Below are positions 1 to 7,119 of a stretch of 19,464 nt of DNA, piece after piece. The translations under genes were made by a program, and so were the position numbers. The notes below the pieces were generated by a model. That model did no database searches, had not been told where the DNA came from, and worked only from the letters and a program-made list of their open reading frames with translations. Source of the DNA: Maribacter sp. (lineage in GTDB: Bacteria; Bacteroidota; Bacteroidia; Flavobacteriales; Flavobacteriaceae); the NCBI GenBank assembly GCA_003232155.1, contig QILY01000042.1, positions 1-19,464 on the forward strand, written 5' to 3'. Each line of letters opens with the position of its first letter. Positions within the stretch are counted from its first letter, which is position 1.

Positions 1-1
1 C

Positions 2-94
2 CTGTATATAATTGAGAAAATGATTGTTTTACTGTTGATTATAGGTGAGTTTATTGCCTTTTCTATCTATAAAACCATACTATTTTTAACATAA
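2..94 (+). CDS. Possible C-terminal tail of an upstream gene (partial)
   Basis: The frame starting at base 2 is open from the window edge to a TAA at 92-94 and reads about 30 residues, mostly hydrophobic (LLLIIGEFIAFSIY). This could be the last membrane segment of a gene that starts outside the window. It could equally be a chance open stretch: an internal ATG at 20 would give only 24 residues, and nothing is recognisable. Genes before the OmpA pair are not visible, so the reading frame cannot be tested here. Confidence 0.25.
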   Translation: MYIIEKMIVLLLIIGEFIAFSIYKTILFLT

Positions 95-140
95 TTTCGT
101 TCTATCATTCGGATTAGTAGTATTTTTCTTACCTAATTGA

Positions 141-1268
141 ATGACACGAGAGAGTATTCATATATTTATTATAAAGACAAGGATTATAACAATGGTTATG
201 ATTCATTTTTGTTGTGGTTGTGCTATTGCCCAGAATTTGGTGAACAACCCAAGTTTTGAAGATTTTAACGAATGTCCCGAGGAGTTTGGCTCGTTGAAAT
301 ATGATGTGCCATTTTGGACACAACCTACCTACGGAAGTACTGATTATTTTCATAATTGTAGCCCTGAAATGCCTATAGGTGAAAATTTTATAGGAGAACA
401 ATCAACTTATGAAGGAGAAGGTTATGCAGGTATGTACGTATATGGTCCTAAAGATTATCGAGAATATTTGACCTCAGAATTAGCGCATACGCTAATAAGG
501 GGTAAAAGATATTTTATTTCTTTTCAAGTAAGCCTTGCTGATAAGGCTGAATTAGGTGTAAATCAGTTTGGAATCCTTTTTACTAAAAAACCCTTACAAT
601 TACATACAAAAAGGAATATTCCCATTGATTTAATGCGGCGAAAAGGATATGATAATTATATTGAAATACGATATCATAACTATTATGTAAACAAAGTTGA
701 TTGGTTAGAAGTATCGGGCAGTTATGTTGCTGACGGAACTGAAAATTATATGACCATAGGCAATTTCAAATCAAATGTCAGTACACCTATATTAAAAACA
801 GGAAACAATCTCAAAAAAGCGTCTTATTATTATATTGATATGGTTTCTTTGAAAGGAGAAACCCAATCATTTACATTAGATGAGACTTATGTTCTTGAAA
901 ATTTGATGTTTGATACAGATGGGTATTCTATTAAAAAAGAAGGTAGAAAACAATTGGAATATTTGGCGGTGTATTTAAAGAATAATCCTTCTTTCAATAT
1001 TTCTATTTATGGCCATACCGATACTATGGGGTCAAAAGCACATAATTTATTCTTATCAAAAAGAAGGGCTAAAGTTGTAAGTCTATTTTTAGTGGATAAT
1101 GGATTATCGCCCAGAAGAATTGCTTGGAAGGGCTACGGAGATTCAAGCCCTTTGTCAAAGGGCATTACTGAAAAAGGTCGTGAACTAAATAGAAGAGTTG
1201 AATTTGTAGTTTCTAAAAAGAGACGTGAATATTATGCTTCAAGTATATTTGAAGATGATGATAATTAA
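141..1268 (+). CDS. OmpA-family outer-membrane/peptidoglycan-binding protein (first of tandem pair)
   Basis: This 375-residue exported protein has a C-terminal OmpA/MotB-like domain (about residues 245-360), which in this family binds peptidoglycan and anchors the outer membrane to the wall. The diagnostic stretch is GHTDTMGS at 291-298, where D294 is the expected diaminopimelate-contacting Asp, followed by LSKRRAKV with R309. The N-terminus has a hydrophobic run ending in CCGCAIAQ, a plausible Sec signal peptide cleaved near residue 31. The next part opens with NLVNNPSFEDFNECP, an NPSFE-type opening common in flavobacterial exported proteins of unknown ligand; it looks beta-rich and aromatic. 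ATG starts at 192 or 198 are possible, but they would leave a very short signal peptide. No Shine-Dalgarno is visible, as usual in this phylum. It is closely similar in sequence and domain order to the next gene. The exact role is unknown. Confidence 0.85.
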   Translation: MTRESIHIFIIKTRIITMVMIHFCCGCAIAQNLVNNPSFEDFNECPEEFGSLKYDVPFWTQPTYGSTDYFHNCSPEMPIGENFIGEQSTYEGEGYAGMYVYGPKDYREYLTSELAHTLIRGKRYFISFQVSLADKAELGVNQFGILFTKKPLQLHTKRNIPIDLMRRKGYDNYIEIRYHNYYVNKVDWLEVSGSYVADGTENYMTIGNFKSNVSTPILKTGNNLKKASYYYIDMVSLKGETQSFTLDETYVLENLMFDTDGYSIKKEGRKQLEYLAVYLKNNPSFNISIYGHTDTMGSKAHNLFLSKRRAKVVSLFLVDNGLSPRRIAWKGYGDSSPLSKGITEKGRELNRRVEFVVSKKRREYYASSIFEDDDN

Positions 1269-1374
1269 GTCTTTCATTACATCTAAAAAACCGTGCTTTT
1301 AATCGAAGCAATACACCTGCAAATACTTCGATAGCATTTAATTGCTTATTTTAGAGACTGTTAAATCATCTAAA

Positions 1375-2490
1375 ATGGTCTATGGCCTCTCTGTAAAACA
1401 TATTGTATTGCTTTGGTGCATACTCTGCGTTGTTCCTGTTTTGTCCCAAAATTTAATTAAGAACCCTAGTTTTGAATCCTTTGGGAATTGCCCTAAATAT
1501 TTAGGTAATTTTAATGCAGATGTAACTGATTGGTCTATACCTACTCATGGCTCAACTGATTATTTCAATGGCTGTAGTACTGCTATGGGTACTCCTGAAA
1601 ATTTTAAGGGGAAACAGCCCGCAGATTTTGGTGTAGGTTACGCAGGCATGTATTTGTATGCTCCTGAAGATTATCGCGAGTATTTACAAACCGAATTATC
1701 TGAGACCTTAATGAAGGGAAAAAAATATCAGGTTTCATTTTATGTAAGCTTGGCAGAACTTTCTAATGTCGCCGTTAAAGAATTTGGGGTCTTGTTTTCA
1801 AAAGATAAAATGGAGATAGAAACCAAAAAAGTACTTTCAAAAAAGTTGCGTTATCAGCAAAAAGGAAACAATTACAACTATATGGAAATAGGATATACCA
1901 ATTTCTATTCAGATACTCAAGATTGGATTTTGGTGAACACCGTTTTTGAAGCTAAGGGTATAGAAAAATATATGACTATAGGTAATTTCAAGAAAAATAC
2001 CCGTACCCGATTGTTCAAAACTAAAAAGCGCTTAGGTAAGGGAGCCTACTACTATATTGATATGGTTCTTGTGCAAACGGTTGACACCTTAAATGTTTCA
2101 AGCATAAACGGAGATTATAAAAAACCAACAGCAAATTTTGAACTTGATAAAACCTATCTTTTTAAAAAAGTATTATTTGAATTCAATAAATTTCAATTGC
2201 TCGAACCTGCAAAAAAAGAAATGCGACGTATGTATAGCTATCTCAATTCGAATATGTCACTCAAAATAGCTATTAATGGTCATACTGATGCTTTAGGCAG
2301 TAATGCTTACAATCAAAACCTTTCCCAAAAAAGGGCAAAAGTAGTAGCTGATTACCTTTTGGAATTGGGGCTTCATAAAAGTCGTATTTCATGGCAAGGT
2401 TATGGCGGCAGAACTCCTGTATCCTCTAATGATACTAAAAAAGGACGGCAAGAAAATAGACGTGTCGAGTTTGTGGTTACTAAGTCATAA
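1375..2490 (+). CDS. OmpA-family outer-membrane/peptidoglycan-binding protein (second of tandem pair)
   Basis: This is a paralogue of the preceding gene, 371 residues from the ATG at 1375. The frame can be extended to a TTG at 1342, but the ATG gives a clean signal peptide (MVYGLSVKHIVLLWCILCVV, then PVLSQ), so I prefer it. After cleavage the mature protein begins NLIKNPSFESFGNCPK, matching the first copy. Shared landmarks in both proteins are YAGMY, DYREYL, YMTIGNFK and YYYIDMV. The C-terminal OmpA domain shows GHTDALGS (D305) and LSQKRAKV (R320), followed by ISWQGYG and a final ENRRVEFVV. A linker with VDTLNVSSINGDYKKP lengthens this copy between the two domains. The two genes lie 106 bases apart with no clear terminator between them, so co-transcription is possible. 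The ligand of the N-terminal domain is unknown. Confidence 0.87.
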   Translation: MVYGLSVKHIVLLWCILCVVPVLSQNLIKNPSFESFGNCPKYLGNFNADVTDWSIPTHGSTDYFNGCSTAMGTPENFKGKQPADFGVGYAGMYLYAPEDYREYLQTELSETLMKGKKYQVSFYVSLAELSNVAVKEFGVLFSKDKMEIETKKVLSKKLRYQQKGNNYNYMEIGYTNFYSDTQDWILVNTVFEAKGIEKYMTIGNFKKNTRTRLFKTKKRLGKGAYYYIDMVLVQTVDTLNVSSINGDYKKPTANFELDKTYLFKKVLFEFNKFQLLEPAKKEMRRMYSYLNSNMSLKIAINGHTDALGSNAYNQNLSQKRAKVVADYLLELGLHKSRISWQGYGGRTPVSSNDTKKGRQENRRVEFVVTKS

Positions 2491-2557
2491 ACGACTCTTT
2501 CTTTTAATATTATGGCATATTAATTGGTATTTATGCTCCTAATGAACATTTTGGCAC

Positions 2558-2565
2558 TATCTTTG
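2558..2565 (+). promoter_or_regulatory. Likely -7 promoter box of the cold-shock gene
   Basis: TATCTTTG matches the Bacteroidota -7 consensus TAnnTTTG exactly. It would start transcription near 2572 and leave a 5' leader of about 30 bases, AT-rich and without a Shine-Dalgarno. No well-spaced TTG -33 element is present; the nearest TTG on the far side is about 31 bases upstream. The leader is much shorter than the long thermosensing leader of enterobacterial cspA. Confidence 0.5.
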
Positions 2566-2602
2566 TCTCTATTATTGTATAATTAATTTAAATTTTCAAG
2601 TA

Positions 2603-2794
2603 ATGAGTAAAGGAACAGTAAAATTCTTCAATGACACTAAAGGTTTTGGTTTTATCACTGAAGAAGGCGTTGACAAAGATCATTTTGTACACGTATCTGG
2701 ATTAGTAGACGAAATTCGTGAAGGCGATGAAGTTGAATTTGATCTACAGGAAGGTAATAAAGGATTAAACGCAGTAAACGTTAAAGTAATTTAA
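2603..2794 (+). CDS. Cold-shock domain protein (CspA family RNA chaperone)
   Basis: This 63-residue protein consists of a single cold-shock domain. It begins MSKGTVKFFNDTKGFGFI, where KGFGFI (residues 14-19) is the RNP1 motif, and HFVHVSGL (27-34) is the RNP2 region. In the usual family motif an Ile stands where this protein has HFVHV rather than IFVHF. Family members bind single-stranded RNA or DNA and melt secondary structure, either at low temperature or constitutively. The length matches short flavobacterial Csps. It has its own -7 box upstream and a strong intrinsic terminator just downstream, so it is probably a monocistronic transcript. Which of the several csp paralogues usual in these genomes it is, and whether it is cold-induced, cannot be told from sequence. 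Confidence 0.96.
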   Translation: MSKGTVKFFNDTKGFGFITEEGVDKDHFVHVSGLVDEIREGDEVEFDLQEGNKGLNAVNVKVI

Positions 2795-2821
2795 TATATA
2801 CGCTACAATTTTTTAAGACAT

Positions 2822-2850
2822 GGGCTCGTCAGAAATGACGGGCCTTTTTT
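2822..2850 (+). terminator. Intrinsic terminator after the cold-shock gene
   Basis: A 10-bp stem (2822-2831 with 2836-2845, two G-T wobbles) closes a GAAA tetraloop and runs into TTTTTT. It lies 27 bases after the csp stop and insulates that gene from the NYN gene downstream. Confidence 0.9.
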
Positions 2851-2920
2851 GTGCTATAGGGTTACCATTCCTCAAAAAACCTCGTAACTTGCAGTAAATC
2901 AAATACAAACCATTAAAAAT

Positions 2921-3688
2921 ATGGAGTTAAACCTAGCAGTATTAATCGACGGTGATAACATTCCCTCCGCCTACGTAAAGGAAATGATGGAAGAAATTGC
3001 TAAATATGGCAATCCTACCATCAAACGCATTTATGGCGATTGGACCAACCCACGTTTAGGGAAATGGAAAAATGTACTACTTGAAAATGCCATTACTCCC
3101 ATACAGCAATATGGCTATACGCAAGGAAAAAATGCAACCGATTCTGCTATGATCATTGATGCTATGGATGTTCTGTATTCCGGTAAAGTAAATGGGTTTT
3201 GTTTGGTAAGTAGTGATAGTGATTTCACCCGCTTGGCAACACGTCTTCGTGAAGCTGGTATGCAGGTTTATGGTATTGGCGAAAAGAAGACACCAAACCC
3301 TTTTATAGTGGCCTGCGACAAATTTATTTATATTGAAATTTTAAAAAACCAATCACAAGATAGTCCTGATAATACCGATGAAACTAATGGTGATTCAGAA
3401 AATAAAAGCACTATCGACAAAATAACGGCAAAAGACATTCGGTTTATCGCTGCGACCATTGATGATGTTGCAGACGATGATGGTTGGGCCTTTTTGGGTG
3501 ATGTGGGAAGTTTGTTGCAAAAGAAACAACCTAATTTTGATTCTAGAAACTATGGTTTTCAGAAATTGACACCACTTATTAGTTCAATCAGTTCAGTAGA
3601 GGTAGAACGCCGTGAAGATTCAAAGGGGCGTAAGAAACTTATTTACGTTAAGATAAAAGAAAAGAAGCACCACCGTTCTAAAAAGTAA
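2921..3688 (+). CDS. NYN-domain (LabA/DUF88-like) ribonuclease with likely C-terminal LOTUS/OST-HTH domain
   Basis: This 255-residue cytoplasmic protein has a NYN (PIN-like) nuclease fold at about residues 3-140. The acidic residues expected to hold the metal are visible: VLIDGDNI (D10, D12), NATDSAMIIDAMD (D74, D80) and LVSSDSDF (D99, D101). A polar, low-complexity linker (about 144-165, SQDSPDNTDETNGDSEN) leads to a roughly 80-residue tail with DDVADDDGWAFLGDVGSLL and RNYGFQKLTPLI. This pattern fits an OST-HTH/LOTUS domain, the same arrangement as in LabA-like bacterial proteins and in eukaryotic MARF1. Family knowledge suggests RNA cleavage guided by RNA binding; the substrate is unknown. 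An upstream TAACTTGC at 2885-2892 is a weak -7 candidate. The csp terminator separates it from the cold-shock gene, so the two are neighbours but probably not co-transcribed. Confidence 0.85.
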   Translation: MELNLAVLIDGDNIPSAYVKEMMEEIAKYGNPTIKRIYGDWTNPRLGKWKNVLLENAITPIQQYGYTQGKNATDSAMIIDAMDVLYSGKVNGFCLVSSDSDFTRLATRLREAGMQVYGIGEKKTPNPFIVACDKFIYIEILKNQSQDSPDNTDETNGDSENKSTIDKITAKDIRFIAATIDDVADDDGWAFLGDVGSLLQKKQPNFDSRNYGFQKLTPLISSISSVEVERREDSKGRKKLIYVKIKEKKHHRSKK

Positions 3689-3801
3689 TAGTTTGGCATA
3701 GTATATGGTTTATCTTTTCAAGTAACCATATTGAATATAGACCAAACAAATATTTTTTACATTTACATAAATTCAAGCATAACCCATTAAAAGTAGATAT
3801 A

Positions 3802-4224
3802 ATGAAAAAATCAATAAAAAGTATATTCGGAGTATTGGCACTATTTACATTTTTTATCAGTTCGCCGTTACAGGCCAATAATACTGTTGGGAATGGAGAA
3901 TGTGTTGTTGTTTATACCATTGGCGATAAGTTTGCAGGCGGATGGGAATACATAGTAGAAGGTGCGCCTGAAGGTTTTGAAAAGGGTTTTATGTTGATTG
4001 TAAATCAAAATGGGGCCTACAAAGTACAATTGCAAATGGGTGGCAGTATTTTTATGGGTGAAAGTGTGGTTGCTAAAGGGAGTAAACTAAATTTTTCTGT
4101 TGATGTGGAAGGTGAAAAAGTAGTAGTAGCTTTGATGATGAAAAGAAGCAAATTTACGGGCACTAGTACGTCTTCTCAAGGGGTCTTCAATGTTATGGGG
4201 GCTAAAACCATTTCAGCAGAATAA
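3802..4224 (+). CDS. Small exported protein of unknown function
   Basis: The protein has 140 residues. MKKSIKSIFGVLALFTFFIS is a clear Sec signal peptide with cleavage likely after LQA (near residue 26), leaving about 115 mature residues. The mature part is rich in Gly, Val and short hydrophobic beta-like strands (CVVVYTIGDKFAGGWEYIVE, GFMLIVNQNGAYKVQLQMGG, KVVVALMMKR). This suggests a small beta-sandwich or barrel in the periplasm or outside the cell. There is one Cys near the mature N-terminus, but no lipobox. I do not recognise a family. The MKKS start and good signal peptide make this a real gene. It stands alone, followed by an inverted-repeat element. A near-consensus TACATTTA at 3758-3765 is a weak promoter candidate. 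Confidence 0.75.
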   Translation: MKKSIKSIFGVLALFTFFISSPLQANNTVGNGECVVVYTIGDKFAGGWEYIVEGAPEGFEKGFMLIVNQNGAYKVQLQMGGSIFMGESVVAKGSKLNFSVDVEGEKVVVALMMKRSKFTGTSTSSQGVFNVMGAKTISAE

Positions 4225-4254
4225 ACGCTATAGCCATACTTCTTGATGGGCGAC

Positions 4255-4366
4255 TTATACCAAATGAATTTTAAAATGGCATATAACTAATTTGAATTGT
4301 TTTTTGCCTAGATGAGGCAAAAAAGAAACAAAATATATGCGGCATTTTAAGGTTTATTTGGTATTA
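4255..4366. mobile_element. MITE-like inverted-repeat element, 106 bp, with 3-bp TTA direct repeats
   Basis: The left arm 4258-4285 and right arm 4334-4363 are imperfect inverted repeats ending in TACCAA and TTGGTA. About 25 of 28 left-arm bases pair, with a 2-base gap. The element is bracketed by TTA at 4255-4257 and TTA at 4364-4366, a direct and not an inverted repeat, which looks like a target-site duplication. Between the arms lies a perfect 10-bp hairpin (4300-4309 with 4315-4324, loop AGATG) of T-run/A-run type. There is no coding capacity. The left arm is repeated almost exactly at 14815-14846. Whether it is a transposon derivative or another palindromic repeat family cannot be settled here. 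The rest of 4225-4423 shows no gene. Confidence 0.6.
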
Positions 4367-4422
4367 TTCAAGTTTAAAAAAAATGAAAAGAATATAATGT
4401 AGTTTAGTTAATTTGATTGTAC

Positions 4423-4456
4423 AAAAAAACCGAAGCTATTATAGCTTCGGTTTTTT
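4423..4456 (-). terminator. Bidirectional intrinsic terminator (DUF2911 gene)
   Basis: A perfect 9-bp stem, CCGAAGCTA (4430-4438) with TAGCTTCGG (4442-4450), has a 3-base loop. It is flanked by seven A on the left and six T on the right, so it works on either strand. It lies 24 bases past the stop of the minus-strand DUF2911 gene and can also stop leftover transcription from the plus strand. Confidence 0.88.
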
Positions 4457-4479
4457 ATAGTATACTGTTGCAAATAATA

Positions 4480-5037
4480 TTACCCTTTCATCATTTTTTT
4501 CATTGTAATAGGTACAGCAACTCTTGTTTTGTCCCATCCCATTACCATATGAACACTACCATCAACTTCTTTAAAAGCGATAGAGAATTCCTCTAATGAT
4601 TTGTCACCCATACTAACACCAGCACTTACACGTGCAACGTCAGATCCTTCTTTGTAAAAATAAGCACCCCATTGGTTCAAATTGCTATGTAAAATGACTG
4701 TCCATTCCTTTTCTCCAGGTATGCTAAGTAAAGCGTATGTACCTGCTTTAATCTCTTTTCCACCAAAATCAACGTCGCTGTAGAATGTAATCTCAGGAGC
4801 TTCATTGGCTCCAGTTCTCCAAACTTTTCCAGCAGGGGCAAGTTCAGATAAAGAACGTCCTTTCAATTGTGGGCGACCGTATGTAATACGAACGGCTTTT
4901 TCAGATATTTTATAATCTGAAGGAAAAGCAGCATTGTCTAAAGGGCTTTTGTCTAATCCGCTAAAATCTTGTGCAGTGGCTTCGGTCGAAAAAACCAGTG
5001 CGATTGCCATAAAGGCGATAGTAAGTACTTTTTTCAT
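4480..5037 (-). CDS. DUF2911-family exported protein
   Basis: This 185-residue protein starts with a Sec signal peptide (MKKVLTIAFMAIALVF, then STEATAQ, cleavage near residue 23). The mature part shows the landmarks of DUF2911, a family frequent in Bacteroidota: ITYGRPQLKGRSL, then GKVWRTGANEAPEITF, then AGTYALLSIPGEKEWTVIL and NQWGAYFY. The function of the family is unknown; the location is probably periplasmic. The frame extends to an ATG at 5064, but that start would overlap the likely -7 box at 5062-5069, and the added nine residues precede an already complete signal peptide, so I place the start at 5037. It is divergent from asnB, 244 bases away, and has its own terminator. Confidence 0.88.
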   Translation of the reverse strand: MKKVLTIAFMAIALVFSTEATAQDFSGLDKSPLDNAAFPSDYKISEKAVRITYGRPQLKGRSLSELAPAGKVWRTGANEAPEITFYSDVDFGGKEIKAGTYALLSIPGEKEWTVILHSNLNQWGAYFYKEGSDVARVSAGVSMGDKSLEEFSIAFKEVDGSVHMVMGWDKTRVAVPITMKKMMKG

Positions 5038-5061
5038 AATAGTGTTTGTTTTTTGTGTGTT

Positions 5062-5069
5062 CAAAACTA
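5062..5069 (-). promoter_or_regulatory. Likely -7 box of the DUF2911 gene
   Basis: On the minus strand the bases read TAGTTTTG, an exact TAnnTTTG match. Transcription would begin near 5056, giving a leader of about 18 bases to the ATG at 5037. No properly spaced -33 TTG is seen. Confidence 0.45.
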
Positions 5070-5281
5070 GTTAGTATTCAAAATATTCTTTCTTAAAAAG
5101 TCGTTAAATTTTCGCCTTCTTACAAAATACTTTTTTTGATGTATAAAATGAATCAATTGATTGCTTTATAGTGTATAAATTTATTTTTTTGTTATGATAT
5201 GTAACCATTAATTGAAATTATGTTTTATTATTTAAACAATAAATAGATATTTGTATCAAAATTGATATAAATTGAAATAGT

Positions 5282-6946
5282 ATGTGTGGAATAGTATGCG
5301 TATTTGATATGAAAGAAAGTACAGAAGTATTGCGGCCTCAACTATTGGAAATGTCTAAAAAAGTTAGACATAGAGGCCCAGATTGGAGCGGTATATTCGC
5401 TGACGACAAGGCTATTTTGACCCATGAAAGATTAGCTATTGTTGATCCAGCTTCAGGTAAACAACCCCTACTGAGCCCTGATGGCAAATTGATTTTGGCT
5501 GCCAATGGTGAAATATATAATCATAGAGAATTAAGAAATCAGTTTGAAGGTGTTTATGATTTTCAAACGGAATCAGATTGCGAAGTTATTTTGGCTTTGT
5601 ATAAAGCAAAAGGAACTGATTTTTTAGATGAAATGAACGGCATCTTTGGTTTTGCCATTTACGATAGCGAAAAAGATGAATATTTTGTTGCTCGTGATCA
5701 TATGGGTATTGTTCCGTTGTATATGGGATGGGATCAAAACGGTACTTTTTATGTGGCATCAGAGTTAAAAGCATTAGAAGGGACTTGTACTAAAATAGAG
5801 CTTTTTCCTCCAGGTCATTATCTGCATAGTAAAGATGGTGAACTCAAAAAATGGTATTCAAGAGATTGGATGGAGTATGATGCTGTAAAAGAGAATGAAA
5901 CCAGTATTCAAGAAATTAAAGAGGCTTTAGAAGCTGCCGTGCACAGACAGTTAATGTGTGATGTACCATATGGTGTGCTGCTCTCTGGCGGATTGGATTC
6001 CTCGGTTATATCGGCAATTGCTAAAAAATATGCGCAAAAGAGAGTTGAATCTGGCGATACTGACGATGCTTGGTGGCCACAGTTACATTCTTTTTCAGTT
6101 GGTTTAGATGGTTCTCCCGATCTGGCTGCCGCGCAGGTGGTAGCGGATCATATTGGTACGGTACACCACGAGATAAAATTTACTGTTCAAGAAGGTTTAG
6201 ATGCCATTAAAGATGTCGTCTATAATTTAGAAACCTATGATATTACCACAATACGGGCATCAACACCTATGTATTTAATGGCACGGGTAATTAAATCTAT
6301 GGGTATAAAAATGGTATTGTCAGGCGAAGGTGCTGATGAGTTGTTTGGCGGGTACTTATATTTTCATAAAGCCCCCAATGCAAAAGAATTTCATGAAGAA
6401 ACCGTTCGTAAACTGAGTAAACTGCATATGTATGATTGCCTTCGTGCTAATAAGTCATTGGCAGCATGGGGTATTGAAGGTCGCGTTCCCTTCTTGGATA
6501 AAGAATTTATAGATGTAGCCATGCGAATCAATCCGCAAGATAAAATGATTAATGGTGAGCATATGGAGAAATGGGTAGTGCGAAAAGTTTTTGAAGATAT
6601 GTTGCCAGAAAGTGTGGCATGGCGACAAAAAGAACAATTTTCTGATGGCGTAGGTTATAACTGGATCGATACTTTAAAAGAAGTTGTTGATACTGAAGTA
6701 TCTGATGAGCAATTGAAGAATGCAAAATTTCGTTTTCCATTGCAAACACCTACCTCAAAAGAAGAGTTCTATTACCGTTCAATTTTCGAACAACATTTTC
6801 CATCTGATGCTGCTGCGTTATGTGTGCCGCAAGAGCCTTCGGTAGCTTGTAGTACTAAAATAGCATTAGAGTGGGACGCGGCCTTTAAAAACATGAATGA
6901 CCCTTCTGGTAGGGCAGTAGCTAATGTTCATGATGATGCATATTAA
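5282..6946 (+). CDS. asnB: Asparagine synthetase B (glutamine-hydrolysing)
   Basis: This cytoplasmic enzyme makes asparagine from aspartate, ATP and glutamine. It has 554 residues, the same length as E. coli AsnB. Met-Cys-Gly-Ile at the start places the class II amidotransferase nucleophile Cys at position 2, exposed after Met removal. The glutaminase domain covers about 2-190, with RHRGPD and NGEIYNH. The synthetase domain carries the PP-loop LLSGGLDSS (S235-S241), which binds ATP, then SGEGADELFGGY and WGIEGRVPFLDKEF. All key motifs are intact, so the gene should be functional. It is preceded by a 217-base AT-rich gap without an exact TAnnTTTG box. The stop codon TAA at 6944-6946 also serves as the left 3-bp flank of the next inverted-repeat element. 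Confidence 0.97.
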   Translation: MCGIVCVFDMKESTEVLRPQLLEMSKKVRHRGPDWSGIFADDKAILTHERLAIVDPASGKQPLLSPDGKLILAANGEIYNHRELRNQFEGVYDFQTESDCEVILALYKAKGTDFLDEMNGIFGFAIYDSEKDEYFVARDHMGIVPLYMGWDQNGTFYVASELKALEGTCTKIELFPPGHYLHSKDGELKKWYSRDWMEYDAVKENETSIQEIKEALEAAVHRQLMCDVPYGVLLSGGLDSSVISAIAKKYAQKRVESGDTDDAWWPQLHSFSVGLDGSPDLAAAQVVADHIGTVHHEIKFTVQEGLDAIKDVVYNLETYDITTIRASTPMYLMARVIKSMGIKMVLSGEGADELFGGYLYFHKAPNAKEFHEETVRKLSKLHMYDCLRANKSLAAWGIEGRVPFLDKEFIDVAMRINPQDKMINGEHMEKWVVRKVFEDMLPESVAWRQKEQFSDGVGYNWIDTLKEVVDTEVSDEQLKNAKFRFPLQTPTSKEEFYYRSIFEQHFPSDAAALCVPQEPSVACSTKIALEWDAAFKNMNDPSGRAVANVHDDAY

Positions 6947-7119
6947 TACCAATTTGACTATAAAATGAGTAACAGAAAACGAAGTTGCTTTTTTGTTCTA
7001 TGCTGCTATGATTGATTCGCATAGACTAAGCTACGGAAACCATGAACAAGAAAGTAGAACGAAAAATGAACGAGTCTGAACGAGTTTGAATGAGTCATTT
7101 TATAGTCATATTGGTATAA
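6944..7119. mobile_element. MITE-like inverted-repeat element, 170 bp, with 3-bp TAA direct repeats
   Basis: The arms 6947-6970 and 7093-7116 are inverted repeats, with 22 of 24 positions pairing, ending in TACCAA and TTGGTA like the element at 4258. TAA at 6944-6946 and TAA at 7117-7119 form a 3-bp direct repeat, and the left TAA is the asnB stop codon. Inside are a second complementary pair (TTTTTTGTTCTA near 6990 with TAGAACGAAAAA near 7055) and a threefold 10-base tandem repeat of GAACGAGTCT type at 7068-7097. RNA from this region would fold into a long hairpin. No protein is encoded. The ends resemble the first element, but the interior is different. Confidence 0.6.

Noticed and set aside
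1302..1332. 7-bp inverted repeat (ATCGAAG/CTTCGAT) between the two OmpA genes
   Set aside because: It has a 17-base loop and no T-run, so it supports neither a terminator nor a clear operator.
3703..3731. 8-bp stem (ATATGGTT/AACCATAT) after the NYN gene, considered as a terminator
   Set aside because: The stem is AT-rich with a 13-base loop and has no T-run.
5151..5162. 12-bp perfect palindrome AATCAATTGATT between divergent DUF2911 and asnB genes, considered as an operator
   Set aside because: It is short and AT-rich, single in the window and not placed at a recognisable promoter; chance is likely.
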